In this document: piece after piece, positions 53,013 to 61,578 of the stretch
Layout: every line of letters starts with the position of its first letter
Position numbering within the stretch: the stretch's first letter is position 1
Source of the DNA: Natrinema zhouii
GTDB taxonomy: Archaea; Halobacteriota; Halobacteria; Halobacteriales; Natrialbaceae
Length of the DNA: 64,000 bases
Direction of reading: 5' to 3'
NCBI RefSeq assembly: GCF_013456555.2
Contig: NZ_CP084883.1
Location: 62,001-126,000, forward strand
Notes under the pieces: model-generated
What the model saw: the letters and a program-made list of their open reading frames with translations, nothing else
Database searches by the model: none
What the model was told of the DNA's origin: nothing
Translations under genes and position numbers: made by a program

Positions 53013-53375
53013 CTACACCTTCAAGCGCTCGGGATTAAGCAGCATACAGTCTAGAAGTGGGTGAATCCACAGTCCACAGTTACGCTCGATCAGTCGTCTA
53101 CTAACTCTTTCCTCGATGACTCGTCCGTTTTCGCTCCGGTGGCTGCTCGTCGATGATAATCCTCCCGCTCCCGTCGACGGTACTACGTACCCGTAGTACG
53201 TAAACTCTACACGGAGGTTTGCTTGTAGCTGCTGAACACTAGTGCCATTCGTGAGGGCTTCGAGTGCATCCGAGTCGATTATGTCGTACAGTCGAACGCC
53301 GAGGTCGGCCGGGTCAACGCCTTCACGCGCAGCGATCTGCTCGACAATCTCGGTTCCGACCAGTGTTGACTCCAC
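53013..53375 (-). CDS. HalOD1 domain protein with probable frameshifted tail
   Basis: The start reads STLVGTEIVEQIAAREGVDP, then ADLGVRLYDIIDSDALEALT and NLRVEFTYYGYVV, a complete HalOD1 domain of about 70 residues. The natural finish VDGSGRIIIDEQ lies one frame away near 53165, and the listed frame instead ends with 50 unlikely residues. A one-base insertion is probable. The protein may still fold because the domain core is intact. Confidence 0.7.
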   Translation of the reverse strand: MESTLVGTEIVEQIAAREGVDPADLGVRLYDIIDSDALEALTNGTSVQQLQANLRVEFTYYGYVVPSTGAGGLSSTSSHRSENGRVIEERVSRRLIERNCGLWIHPLLDCMLLNPERLKV

Positions 53376-53480
53376 TACCCTCCCTTGTCGATGAATCGGG
53401 CTAACGATACGGAATATTGCACTTTTACCGAATATATATGTTCATTCCACAGTATATATGGGGATGTTTGCATCGAACGG

Positions 53481-53954
53481 TCAATCCTCGACCACGTCCG
53501 CACCGAAGTGGTTGAACGGTTGGACGTGGAGGTCATTGATGATCTGTGTGGAGACGATTTCAAGATTATCGAGGTTCTCGATTCCCGCGCGGGTCTCATC
53601 AGCTGCGTCGGTATCGACGGCCACCGCCTCGATGTGGATGTTGTGGGAGCCGGTTGTCAGTTCGCGGACGTTGATCACGCCGGACAGTTCTAACGCTTCT
53701 TTCGCCAACTCGGTTCGTTTTGCAGTTGGCGCTCGACACACGATGAACAGGTGGAGGTCGAACCCAGCCGCCTCGTAATTGAGTTCAGGATGGTAGCCAC
53801 AAATCACGTTCTCCTCAAGGTAGTCGATGCGGTTTCGGACAGTGCTGGCTGAGGTCCCGACCATGTCGCCCATGTCTGCGGCAGTCACCTCCCGTGCGTT
53901 CCCCTGAAGAGCGTGAAGAATACCGCGGTCAACGTCGTCAAGGTTATGAACCAT
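53481..53954 (-). CDS. Lrp/AsnC family transcriptional regulator
   Basis: A 157-residue regulator. DVDRGILHALQGNAREVTAA and MVGTSASTVRNRIDYLEENV are the Lrp HTH. The C-terminal AsnC-like ligand domain has LHLFIVCRAPTAKRTELAKE and GVINVRELTTGSHNIHIEAV. It likely forms octamers and responds to a small amino-acid-like ligand. A TATA-rich zone (53430-53460) lies on its 3' side. Intact and monocistronic. Confidence 0.94.
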   Translation of the reverse strand: MVHNLDDVDRGILHALQGNAREVTAADMGDMVGTSASTVRNRIDYLEENVICGYHPELNYEAAGFDLHLFIVCRAPTAKRTELAKEALELSGVINVRELTTGSHNIHIEAVAVDTDAADETRAGIENLDNLEIVSTQIINDLHVQPFNHFGADVVED

Positions 53955-54042
53955 ATTGTCGATAACGGGCTGCTGGCAAAAAGACTACTGTCGTGATACA
54001 GCATCCGATCAGTTCGCATGTGTAGTGAACAGACGGTTCACC

Positions 54043-54100
54043 AGTTTCGGCGTGAAACAAACGAAGTCGTCGTGCTGAACCTAACCTCTATATTCAGCGG
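54043..54100 (+). repeat. Dispersed repeat R4, copy 2
   Basis: gtttcggcgtgaaacaaacg, then aagtcgtcgtgctg and ctctatattcagcgg. Partner of 49879-49935. Confidence 0.55.
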
Positions 54101-54153
54101 CCACTCTTGACGACATCTGGAGAGACCGAAACCTGTTTCGATAACTCTACTAC

Positions 54154-54229
54154 CTGTACTGACCGCTAATCACAATTGACTGTCCGGCTCTGTCTGTATT
54201 CTCGGACGTAGCGCTTTCGGCAACTACAG
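54154..54229 (-). repeat. 76-bp MITE-like element R1 with inverted ends, copy 2
   Basis: On the minus strand it begins ctgtagttgccg, has the interior cgctacgtccgagaatacag and ccggacagtcaattgtgatt, and ends cggtcagtacag. It matches the element at 12412-12486 over its whole length. It lies about 130 bp before a DUF2267 gene. Confidence 0.7.
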
Positions 54230-54357
54230 CTGCTTACTGAACGCTACTTTCCTACAAGACGGAGCGGAAATATCCGGTGTTAGTGTTCTGAGCAGAGACG
54301 ATGCTATCCCTAAATCAGGCAGAACACCTATTGAAATCCATCTCCATAAATGTTAAC

Positions 54358-54792
54358 ATGGACTATAATACCTTCCTTGGCGAAGTGCAGAACCGAGGGC
54401 AACTCTCATCGAGTGAGGATGCCGTGACGGCGACTCGGATCACGCTTGAGACACTCAGCCAGCGTATCGAGCCGGGTCAGGCAGAGAACCTCGCGGCGCA
54501 ACTCCCCAGAGAAATTGGGATATTTCTCACAGACGTAGACACTGTCGAGAGATTTGAGTGGGACGAGTTCATCGACCGGATCGTCGAGAAGGGAAACTAC
54601 AGCCCCGAGGATGAGCAAGCAGATGCTGTCCATCATACGCGGGTCGTGATGGATGTCGTGGACGACGCGGTCACCGACAATGCAATCGAGAACCTCCGTG
54701 ATCAGATCTCCTCCGCTGACGACTGGAACGAGCTTTTTGTACTAGTCGATCAAGAGGAGGAGACCGTTACCGAAGAACAACGGTCAGAGTAA
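54358..54792 (+). CDS. DUF2267 family protein
   Basis: A 144-residue helical protein from the ATG at 54358: MDYNTFLGEVQNRGQLSSSE, then AVTATRITLETLSQRIEPGQ and ENLAAQLPREIGIFL. The second half repeats the pattern (HHTRVVMDVVDDAVTDNAIE and NLRDQISSADDWNELF), as DUF2267 consists of two similar helical units. The family is widespread with unknown function and is often near stress genes. An upstream in-frame ATG at 54301 is not needed. Confidence 0.9.
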   Translation: MDYNTFLGEVQNRGQLSSSEDAVTATRITLETLSQRIEPGQAENLAAQLPREIGIFLTDVDTVERFEWDEFIDRIVEKGNYSPEDEQADAVHHTRVVMDVVDDAVTDNAIENLRDQISSADDWNELFVLVDQEEETVTEEQRSE

Positions 54793-54925
54793 CCTTAAGA
54801 GCCTTGATTCGGAGTGCAAATATGATATTTTTGAGATGAATAATAGCTCGAAATAGACTGGAACGAGATGGGGTCTCTCCGTTAGATCGTTATGTGAGTG
54901 AACAGTTATCCAAGATCTATCGATT

Positions 54926-55135
54926 TCACCGATCTTCTAGTGCAAAGGATACATGAACGGTCGTTTTGTATCGTTCTATTTGCCCACTTTCCACGTCCGC
55001 CGTTTGTGACTCGATCTCGATTCCACTCAGGCTCTCAAGTGACTCATCTGCATCGTTAAGTGCATTCTGAGCGGCGTCTTCCCACGATTCAGTTGAGTTA
55101 CCAACTAGTTCAATAACTTTGACTGTGTCTCCCAT
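54926..55135 (-). CDS. Dodecin family flavin-binding protein
   Basis: A 69-residue dodecin: VKVIELVGNSTESWEDAAQN, then ALNDADESLESLSGIEIESQ and YKTTVHVSFALED. VI-LVG-S--SWEDA--NA and the final beta strand VHVSF are diagnostic. The protein forms a hollow dodecamer that stores riboflavin or lumichrome. The conserved flavin-stacking Trp is the W of ESWEDA. Small, intact and monocistronic. Confidence 0.95.
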   Translation of the reverse strand: MGDTVKVIELVGNSTESWEDAAQNALNDADESLESLSGIEIESQTADVESGQIERYKTTVHVSFALEDR

Positions 55136-55495
55136 GATCCATGAAAACGGATATTGCCTGCCAATTTAATAGTTGGGCGTGATGTTCCGTTCTTCACCTA
55201 TACTGAGCATACCGAAGCGGTAAGTCATTCAAGCGTGTCATACAATGGTTCTCAACAGGAATCATTCGCGGTCTCGGTCCCGATTATAACCCATAACTGA
55301 CGAAACTCAGAGGGTTACACGCGAATTGGGAGTTGTATAATCACCAGGTAGAGGGTATGAGACGTATTCTATGACACGCTGTCATTCACCTATACTTATC
55401 GCGAGTTTCACAGACAATTCTGATAAAGAATCCGTACTGTCATCTACTATTAAAAAAGGCAACAATTCGATTAAAACAGTTAGATAGATAATAAA
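55136..55495. other. Intergenic region with repeat R2 copy 3
   Basis: gttcttcacctatactgagc at 55190 is an R1 half-site. From 55381, gtcattcacctatacttatc, gcgagtttcacag and ctgataaagaatccgtactg follow the order of repeat R2. The repeat lies directly at the 3' end of the membrane protein gene at 55496. Confidence 0.55.
55381..55440 (+). repeat. Dispersed repeat block R2, copy 3
   Basis: Order of blocks as in 10208-10273 and 49975-50040: cacctatact, gagtttcaca, ctgataaagaatccgtact. It is more diverged. Confidence 0.5.
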
Positions 55496-56023
55496 TTATC
55501 CACCAAATTTCTCCGGAATTCTGACAAGGATTGAGAAAAGAAAGCCGAGAGTCACACCAAAGATAAAGTGCCCAGCTAAACTCCCGACTGTAGCTGTCGG
55601 AAACGCAGGATCAGTACTTCCGGTTATGGATGTCCATACCGGCAGTGCAAGAAGTGGGATGGCAATCCAGACAGCCAGTCCGTAAATGGCTCCGGCGAGA
55701 ATGAGCCGGGTATTCGGCCCAAGATTGGAAGCCGAATTAGTATTCAAAACGAGAATACGTAGGACTAGCTCACGGGTAACCACGAAGGCGTAGATAACAC
55801 CAAGGATAAGACCATGAAGCAGATGAAGCCAGAATCCTAAACTACCTCCTGGCTCAAGTCCGTATAACGAGGGGATAGTCACGGAAATGACGTTCGGATA
55901 AAATAGTCCGAGAATGGCACCAAATGCCATTGACCCAGCAATACCGCTGATTATACCGCTAACCACCCAGCCCACATGTCCTCCGAAGCCATAATCAACT
56001 GGACTTGGTTTCTGATTCGCCAT
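55496..56023 (-). CDS. Four- to five-helix membrane protein, paralogue of 50530
   Basis: A 175-residue membrane protein from the ATG at 56023: PSPVDYGFGGHVGWVVSGII, SGIAGSMAFGAILGLFYPNV and LHLLHGLILGVIYAFVVTRE, nearly the same blocks as 50530-51060. GSLAGHFIFGVTLGFLFSIL is in the same place. Codons are more AT-rich than in the paralogue, which hints at different histories. Both genes end next to R2-type repeats. Function unknown. Confidence 0.78.
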   Translation of the reverse strand: MANQKPSPVDYGFGGHVGWVVSGIISGIAGSMAFGAILGLFYPNVISVTIPSLYGLEPGGSLGFWLHLLHGLILGVIYAFVVTRELVLRILVLNTNSASNLGPNTRLILAGAIYGLAVWIAIPLLALPVWTSITGSTDPAFPTATVGSLAGHFIFGVTLGFLFSILVRIPEKFGG

Positions 56024-56214
56024 TATCAGTAGGTCCATGTCAGCGAATGGAACGACCCCGTAGAGGGAACACCCTCAAGCAAAGAAGTGGTAAATAGGCA
56101 ACATATATCGAGCACTAGTAGGAACAATTCTTCAAAGCGACGCACTTCCGCTTCTGTTGGGATTTTATTCGCATTGGAGTACTTCCATTGAGCCAGCACT
56201 ATACACTTACTCAA

Positions 56215-56376
56215 TCATGTGTAATCTTCAGACCCAGTGTATTCGCCCGGTTGTTCTTCAAACTCGTCTCGATGATCAGTTGAACAGAAGTGGTAGGTCT
56301 GACCCTGATATTGGGTAACGATCTGTTCGTCTCGGTTCTCGTAGAGTTCTTCACCACAGACTGGACATTTATGCAT
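56215..56376 (-). CDS. Small YHS-domain-like zinc/copper-binding protein
   Basis: A 53-residue protein: MHKCPVCGEELYENRDEQIV, then TQYQGQTYHFCSTDHRDEFE and EQPGEYTG. CPVCG and TYHFCS--HRDEFE--PGEY form a YHS domain, with the TYHFCS block that gives the family its name. These bind metals such as copper or zinc, or act as domains of P-type ATPases. It is monocistronic; the short gap downstream may hold a terminator. Confidence 0.88.
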   Translation of the reverse strand: MHKCPVCGEELYENRDEQIVTQYQGQTYHFCSTDHRDEFEEQPGEYTGSEDYT

Positions 56377-56749
56377 TGGAATAGCGTTACACACTTATCT
56401 GTGCACTAGGACAAGGAATCTTCTCCCTGCGCTCACAAGGACTCTCCACTAGTCGGTGAGTCTGCACATAGGCGGTAGAGTGACTACAGCCTATCGACAA
56501 TGTCTTGAATGAAGGTGGAAAAGCGGCCCAAAGCAGGAAAGGACCGCTAGCCCACCGTGGACCTCCAGTATGGCGTTCGTATTATCGACAAAAGTAGCGG
56601 CCACCACGGTAGTATCTTCTACTGTCCAGAGTGCGATAGTAAGGTGTTACGTGGATGACAGAGTGTAAGTGCTGAGCGAGCGTCTCGGACACCCTCGCGA
56701 ACTTCAACCGGACCGGACATTCCATTTGTCCATCTTGTGGGGTCGATCT
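56377..56749. other. 372-bp intergenic region
   Basis: No convincing gene. A minus frame at 56582-56851 is open but overlaps the small Cys-rich gene. A plus-strand stretch around 56590-56660 (with tactgtccagagtgcgatag) reads YCPECDSKVLRG-like residues, so an older zinc-ribbon gene may have decayed here. Confidence 0.4.
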
Positions 56750-56872
56750 ATGAACGTTCACCAGCACGATCCGACGATCATAGAGTTCAACGAGTGCGGC
56801 TGTCACTTCGATCTCGATCGGCAACCATACACTACGGGCTGCTGCCCACACTGTCTCGAGGATGAACTATGA
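56750..56872 (+). CDS. Small Cys/His-rich protein upstream of recombinase
   Basis: A 40-residue protein from the ATG at 56750: MNVHQHDPTIIEFNECGCHF, then DLDRQPYTTGCCPHCLEDEL. The CGCHF and CCPHC pairs form a small zinc site. Its stop overlaps the next ATG by 4 bp. It begins a three-gene rightward unit with a second Cys protein and a serine recombinase, a plausible mobile-element operon. Confidence 0.6.
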   Translation: MNVHQHDPTIIEFNECGCHFDLDRQPYTTGCCPHCLEDEL

Positions 56873-57053
56873 CCGACTGCGCAGACTGTGATAAACATAT
56901 CTCCCTCGAGACTGTCCGAACCTACATCGATCCGAACGGGACCTTTGTGAACGTCTCTGTCAATCATACCAGACGGACTACCCGCGAAGCCGACAGTACA
57001 GACCGAGTAGTCTACCGAAGCAGTCGACCTATACGCTCAAGGCCGAACTATGA
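56869..57053 (+). pseudogene. Small Cys-containing protein with a frameshift
   Basis: MTDCADCDKHISLETVRTYI, then DPNGTFVNVSVNHTRRTTRE, starts with a C-xx-C pair. The natural end SSLPKQSTYTLKAEL with a TGA overlapping the recombinase ATG (57050-57053) is in another frame, so a one-base shift near 57007 is likely. It sits between two genes in the same ATGA-linked operon. Confidence 0.5.
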
Positions 57054-57699
57054 TCGGCTGCTACTGTCGTGTTTCGACGACCAATCAGAACCTCGAGCGC
57101 CAGCTATCGAGCACGACCGATTATGCGAGCGACGATCTCGAGGGAGAGCCCGCCGAGATCGACGTGTACCGAGACAAGAGCAATGGAACCAACACGCAAC
57201 GGGATGGCTATCTCGACCTTCTGGACGACGTAGAGGCCGACATAATCGACACTGTGGTCGTCCATGAGATTAGCCGGCTCGTTCGATTATTGCAGGATCT
57301 TGAGCGCACTATCTCGATGATCATCGATCATGGAGCGGAGGTTCACTTTGTCCGTGACTGGCTTTCGTTTGGAACCGGCGACGACGATCCAATGAGTCGC
57401 CTAAAATGCAAATGCTCGGCGCGATCGCCGAATGGGAAGCTCGAGTAAAGCGCCTCAATACGAAAGAGGGAATCGCGGCTCGTCAGGTCAATGAGGACTA
57501 CCATCATGGCCGTGTCCCTCTCGGATTTCACAAAGACGACGGTCGCTTGATCCCCGCCGGGAAATACGACCAAGTGATTGCCGTCCCCGATATGGTTCTC
57601 AAAGACGAACTAAGTAAACGCAAGGCAGCACAAGAACTCGATACCTCCCGAAAAACGATCGATCGATCCTTTGGGCGAGCCGACCTCTACGGTCTCTAA
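57050..57699 (+). pseudogene. Serine recombinase/resolvase with one frameshift
   Basis: From the ATG at 57050, GCYCRVSTTNQNLERQL holds the catalytic Ser (RVST) and VVHEISRLVRLLQDLERTIS the later resolvase motif. The frame breaks near 57405 (after DDDPMSRLK). The next frame gives QMLGAIAEWEARVKRLNTKE and ELSKRKAAQELDTSRKTIDR, the long helix and the C-terminal DNA-binding HTH. Joined, it is a 216-residue site-specific recombinase, the expected size for haloarchaeal small resolvases. It probably served plasmid or provirus DNA. Confidence 0.82.
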
Positions 57700-57864
57700 C
57701 GGATTTCATAGATGGGTTACACCATCCAGCTTCCCGATCCGACATATCTCTATTTGCTGGCTCTGAGCCAAGTACATTGACCCACATGTGGTACAAGACG
57801 GAAGAATATGGCTGGTCGTCACTACCAGCAGTTAACCTCAGTCAATCGTGAGAAAACCCTGATA
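57700..57864. other. Short region after the recombinase
   Basis: No gene; ends of the two converging units meet here. The stretch has no recognisable repeat. Confidence 0.4.
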
Positions 57865-58182
57865 CTACTCGATACATTTAACGTGTTTCGTGAGTGTGAC
57901 GGTATCCCGCTCTTGCTTGTAGTGAACGAGATCTGCCTCTTCCAATTTCGGGATATGAGTATGATAGAGTGGCATATAGATGCGCTTTACCTCCTCGGCT
58001 GGAATATCAGTAATAGAAGTTTCCTTCTCTCGAGCAGCGATTTCATCAGCCAGATCAGCGAGTGCCATTGGATTTTCATACTGCTGTAACTTGCGGAGGG
58101 CATACCGACGACGATGAATTGGATTCCGCCGATCGAGAGCGAATCGACACAGCGGTGACGCTTCTGGAGCAGGTAAGTCTCC
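57865..58182 (-). CDS. DUF7344 winged-helix protein without a standard start
   Basis: RRRYALRKLQQYENPMALAD, then LADEIAAREKETSITDIPAE and YHTHIPKLEEADLVHYKQER are the DUF7344 signature and match the intact relative at 52606. The frame opens after a TAA at 58183 with no ATG or GTG before RRRYALRK, so the real start may use a CTG near 58165, or the N-terminus has been cut off. An ATG at 58068 would begin inside the domain. Confidence 0.65.
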   Translation of the reverse strand, partial: GDLPAPEASPLCRFALDRRNPIHRRRYALRKLQQYENPMALADLADEIAAREKETSITDIPAEEVKRIYMPLYHTHIPKLEEADLVHYKQERDTVTLTKHVKCIE

Positions 58183-58384
58183 TTACTCGACCAGCTGCCA
58201 TGGAGGATGCCGGTGTCCACGGAGAATCTTGATACACGACCCTCAAATAGCGGTTTCTTGATCTGCCTTGAGGGAGAGTTTGTTATTCTCCGGAAGGGCG
58301 AGGGCTCCAAGCCGCGACGACGTCGACCGGCACCGTCTAGTTAGCGCGGTTTAAGAAGCGAGCAGGTCGTAGAGTTGGTTTGGC

Positions 58385-58690
58385 ATGCAGCTCGTAGACC
58401 TGCTCAACGAGTGCTACGCGGCGGAATCTGATGAATATTGGGAACGTGAGTGGACGGCAACGCCCGTCAGGGTGTTCGCCGTCCGCCTCCACGCGACTGG
58501 TTGTTCGCTTCGAGAGACACAAAAGATTCTTCGCTTGCTCGGCGTTGAACGGTCTCATCAAACAATTTGGCACTGAGTACATCGGCTGGCTGACAGCGTT
58601 CCAGACCCGCCGACAGCGAAGCCGTCGCAGGTCGCCATTGATGAGACCGCTGTCAAGATTAACGTATATCGTCACTGCATTGTAGCTCGA
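58385..58690 (+). pseudogene. IS6 family transposase N-terminal remnant
   Basis: The ATG at 58385 opens MQLVDLLNECYAAESDEYWE, then FAVRLHATGCSLRETQKILR and LLGVERSHQTIW. After a frameshift near 58575 it continues as DPPTAKPSQVAIDETAVKIN, the first catalytic Asp region of IS6-type DDE transposases. Everything after about 58690 is missing, so it is inactive. Confidence 0.72.
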
Positions 58691-58746
58691 GAAGTTACAA
58701 TTGAGCTAGAATGACCGACAGTCACGGTTCTGATTCCACGTCTCAG

Positions 58747-58932
58747 CTATACGATTGAGTCCTCGAGTGACTGTATGAGACCTCTCAACCGCTCAGGGTT
58801 CGACTCCCAGTTCGCCGTCAGAATGGGAACCGTCGCGGTGCGAACGACCTGTTCGGAGATATTCCAAGGAGGTGTTCGTAGAGTCCCGTCCGGCCGTGCG
58901 TGCCCATCACGATGAGATCAATTCTGTTCCCG
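58747..58932 (-). pseudogene. Universal stress protein (UspA) C-terminal fragment
   Basis: The minus strand reads IDLIVMGTHGRTGLYEHLLG, then a one-base shift and VVRTATVPILTANWESNPER to a TAG. MGTHGR and the V-R---VP-L pattern are the UspA nucleotide-loop motif. The N-terminal half is gone. Confidence 0.72.
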
Positions 58933-59186
58933 TCAGGTTGCTTGGCCACAACTCAGCAAGTGGATTTCCCCACTAACGGCCTTGTGAAATACCCTTGTTC
59001 CCCCGCATATGAAGGCACCGTTCATTTCTCGATTCATGGTGAGCGTACACCTACTTGTCGATTGCGTCTGGCAGCAACCGAGCCTACAACAGGGAAGCTG
59101 CAGCCGCTGCCAGGGTAATGGTCGACGAATAACCAAATTATGACAGCACGACTACGATCGATGAAACCGAACCGTCGGTTTCAACT

Positions 59187-60449
59187 ATGGATGAATTCAG
59201 TAGATACATTGGAAGGTGGTGGCTGGTGAGTCTTGAAGAACCGCCAAGCGATCACCGAGATCAGGCCAAACAGAATTACGAATATATAAAAAACAAGGTT
59301 ATCTCGGAGGAGAAACAATCGATTCTATCGAAATATCAAGTTGACGACTTTGACAGCGTGCTGTTTATCACGTCGGCTCCGAGAGGGGGTAGTAGTCTCC
59401 TTTTTGATATCCTTCGACACCATGAAGGAACATGTAGTCTTGATGGCGAACACGACCGATGGTACACTCTGAACGGGATCTGTCACCCGGCGTTCGAGTC
59501 CGACATCGTTCCAGCTGATTTCCAGTCATTCGATAGGGAAAAACTCCTAACGGATCTTCTCGCCGAAGTCGGTACAACCGAACGATCCGGCGACCGAATG
59601 CATCGTGTAGACAACACGCTCATCCGGCTTCCATTGCAATTCCCTAATCGAGAGCTCCCATACAAGCAGATCCGCGAAAAATTGCTTGAGGGAGTGTCGC
59701 TTAATAAGATACTTGAGGAGTTCGGAATCTCGCCATTGCAGTACGATGAATATGCAGAGCGAGACGCAAACAGTCCGTTCGAAATCGAAACTATCGAGGA
59801 CCGGCCGTTCGTCTCCTCGCACGGTTACAAGCGCGGTCTCACAGCCGACGATTTCGAGCGGACGCTCATCCTAAAAGCGAGCGGCGACGCATACCGACTT
59901 CCATGGATTCGTGAGCAGCTATTTCCCGAGACCGATAGCAAAGTCGTTCACCTCACACGAAACCCAGCAGCGTCGATCAACGGCCTCTACGACGGGTGGC
60001 AGTTGAACAGGGGGTTCCAGACATATGATGTAGGCGATCTCGATTTCGAAGGATACGATGGCTCGCTGTGGTGCTACGATCTCCCACCAGGCTGGGTTAG
60101 CAAAGGAAAACTCATCGATATCTGCCTGATGCAGTGGACCCAAGCTCACCGCCATATTCTTGCTGGCCGCGACGCGTTTGAGGACGTCCTTCGAGTCCGA
60201 TTCGAGAATGTTCTCACCGATACCGGCTCCGTCATCAAGGAGATCGTCGAATTCGCGGATCTCGGCGAGTCGGCGCTGCTTTCCGAAAACGTCGAAAATC
60301 CCAATAAAGTGATGACGACGAAGGAACCGAGACGCGCTCGGTGGCGAGACAGGGAGGACCTCGTCAAGAGTGCACTCGATCGAGCCGACGAGACGTATAC
60401 CGAGGTGGTCGAGGAACTGGAATACACGGAGGAGTCGGAATGGATCTGA
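59187..60449 (+). CDS. Sulfotransferase
   Basis: A 420-residue sulfotransferase. The phosphosulfate-binding loop is SVLFITSAPRGGSSLLFDIL (58-77) with the P-loop-like SAPRGGSS. The 3'-phosphate motif is KVVHLTRNPAASINGLYDGW (252-270), with RNP and a Ser in place of the usual R-P-D-x-S order. It transfers sulfate from PAPS to a hydroxyl or similar group; the acceptor is unknown. The gene leads a rightward cluster: its stop overlaps the start of a tiny ORF at 60440, and an APS kinase fusion follows at 60702. GC falls along the cluster, suggesting import. Confidence 0.88.
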   Translation: MDEFSRYIGRWWLVSLEEPPSDHRDQAKQNYEYIKNKVISEEKQSILSKYQVDDFDSVLFITSAPRGGSSLLFDILRHHEGTCSLDGEHDRWYTLNGICHPAFESDIVPADFQSFDREKLLTDLLAEVGTTERSGDRMHRVDNTLIRLPLQFPNRELPYKQIREKLLEGVSLNKILEEFGISPLQYDEYAERDANSPFEIETIEDRPFVSSHGYKRGLTADDFERTLILKASGDAYRLPWIREQLFPETDSKVVHLTRNPAASINGLYDGWQLNRGFQTYDVGDLDFEGYDGSLWCYDLPPGWVSKGKLIDICLMQWTQAHRHILAGRDAFEDVLRVRFENVLTDTGSVIKEIVEFADLGESALLSENVENPNKVMTTKEPRRARWRDREDLVKSALDRADETYTEVVEELEYTEESEWI

Positions 60450-60559
60450 GCGGAGCAGCAAAAGAAACGGATAGTGACAGCGGTGAGACGACTCACATCG
60501 ATCGTCGATGGCAAGGCGTCGATCGACGAGATCGACGACGGCGAACTTCACGATCATGA
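60440..60559 (+). CDS. Tiny ORF between sulfotransferase and APS kinase
   Basis: A 39-residue frame (MDLSGAAKETDSDSGETTHI ... DRRDRRRRTSRS). The ATG overlaps the end of the sulfotransferase and its TGA overlaps the ATG of the next tiny ORF (60556). The acidic start and basic end, plus a good alternative frame (ASIDEIDDGELHDHDRQ), suggest either a one-base shift or a translational-coupling leader. Confidence 0.35.
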   Translation: MDLSGAAKETDSDSGETTHIDRRWQGVDRRDRRRRTSRS

Positions 60560-60702
60560 CAGACAAAACAATTCTCATGTTCAACAATACGCTGAATGCG
60601 GAGTCGAAACTGGTCGAGACGTATACCGCCGAAATCACTACTGTGGATGTGATTTGGAAAGGGGTAAATGGACTCACTTGGCTTACGGGGGGGACCGATT
60701 AA
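60556..60702 (+). CDS. Tiny protein linked to the APS kinase gene
   Basis: A 48-residue protein: MTDKTILMFNNTLNAESKLV, then ETYTAEITTVDVIWKGVNGL. It is protein-like, and its TAA shares one base with the ATG of the APS kinase gene at 60702. No family is recognised. It may be a real subunit or a truncated gene. Confidence 0.45.
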   Translation: MTDKTILMFNNTLNAESKLVETYTAEITTVDVIWKGVNGLTWLTGGTD

Positions 60703-61553
60703 TGTCGGGAGAAACCATATGGCTCTTCGGACTGCCATGTTCCGGAAAGACGACGCTCGCCGAAGGGTTGATCGGCCCGAGTACGGTCCATCTGGACGGT
60801 GATTATCTCCGGAACACCCTCAATTCCGATCTCGGGTTTTCGAAGGAGGATCGAACCGAGAATCTCAGACGAGCTGCTGGAGTTGCACAAGCCTTGAACG
60901 AACAGGGATTCGATGTCGTCGCATCGTTCATCACTCCGTATCGTTCTCAGCGGGAACTGATCGCCGAGAAAATCGAGGACGTCTCGTTCATATATGTCAA
61001 CGCACCCGTCGAAGTGTGCGAAGAACGTGACGTAAAGGGAATGTACGAGCAGGCTCACAACGGAGAGATCGATGGCTTTACTGGCGTTGATGCTCCGTTC
61101 GAGGAACCAGAGGAAATCGGACTCGAAGTTCGGACGGCGACGCACTCGAAGGAAAAGAGCGTCGAGAAGATTAACACAGAATTGGATCTCAAGTTCGACC
61201 CAAGCCACATTTTCATCGGTCGTTGGCAACCACTCCACGATGGCCACCGGACGATCATCGATTCAGCCGCCGATAATGGAAAGGACGTCGTCATTGCCAT
61301 CCGCGACACCGAACTCAGCGAGAAAAATCCACTCACTGCACAGGAACGTCGAGAGCTAATCGAGGACGTCTACGAGGACCATCCGAACGTCGAGACGATG
61401 ATCGTTCCGGATGTCGATACTGTCGCTATTGGACGGGATGTCGGATACTCGGTCGTCTCAGTCCCCGAGGAGATTGCAGAGATCAGCGGAACCGAGACGC
61501 GTAAGGAGTATGGGAAGAGCGAACTCCTCGCGGGACGGCACTTCGAGGACTGA
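60702..61553 (+). CDS. cysC: APS kinase fused to a cytidylyltransferase-fold nucleotidyltransferase
   Basis: A 283-residue fusion from the ATG at 60702. Residues 1-155 are APS kinase (CysC): P-loop FGLPCSGKTT (9-18), HLDGDYLR (30-37), and FITPYRSQR with the later FTGVDAPFEEPEE. Residues 165-283 are an HxGH nucleotidyltransferase: FIGRWQPLHDGHRTI (171-185) with HDGH, and ISGTETRKEYGK (261-272) with ISxTxxR. The kinase makes PAPS from APS; the second part may be an unconventional ATP sulfurylase or adenylate another substrate. The arrangement is unusual in archaea and fits the sulfotransferase upstream. Confidence 0.88.
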   Translation: MSGETIWLFGLPCSGKTTLAEGLIGPSTVHLDGDYLRNTLNSDLGFSKEDRTENLRRAAGVAQALNEQGFDVVASFITPYRSQRELIAEKIEDVSFIYVNAPVEVCEERDVKGMYEQAHNGEIDGFTGVDAPFEEPEEIGLEVRTATHSKEKSVEKINTELDLKFDPSHIFIGRWQPLHDGHRTIIDSAADNGKDVVIAIRDTELSEKNPLTAQERRELIEDVYEDHPNVETMIVPDVDTVAIGRDVGYSVVSVPEEIAEISGTETRKEYGKSELLAGRHFED

Positions 61554-61578
61554 GTAGTTCTCCAATGACATCTCAACC

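Larger units (their letters stand above)
53955..54357. other. Repeat-rich intergenic region
   Basis: Contains an R1 half-site (gttcgcatgtgtagtgaaca at 54012), R4 copy 2 (54043-54100) and the full R1 element (54154-54229). No gene is recognised. The frame upstream of 54358 merely extends the DUF2267 gene. Confidence 0.5.

Noticed and set aside
57395..57415. Programmed frameshift in the serine recombinase
   Set aside because: The site aaaatgcaaatg has no good slippery heptamer or structure, and many other genes here are frameshifted, so a mutation or sequencing error is simpler.
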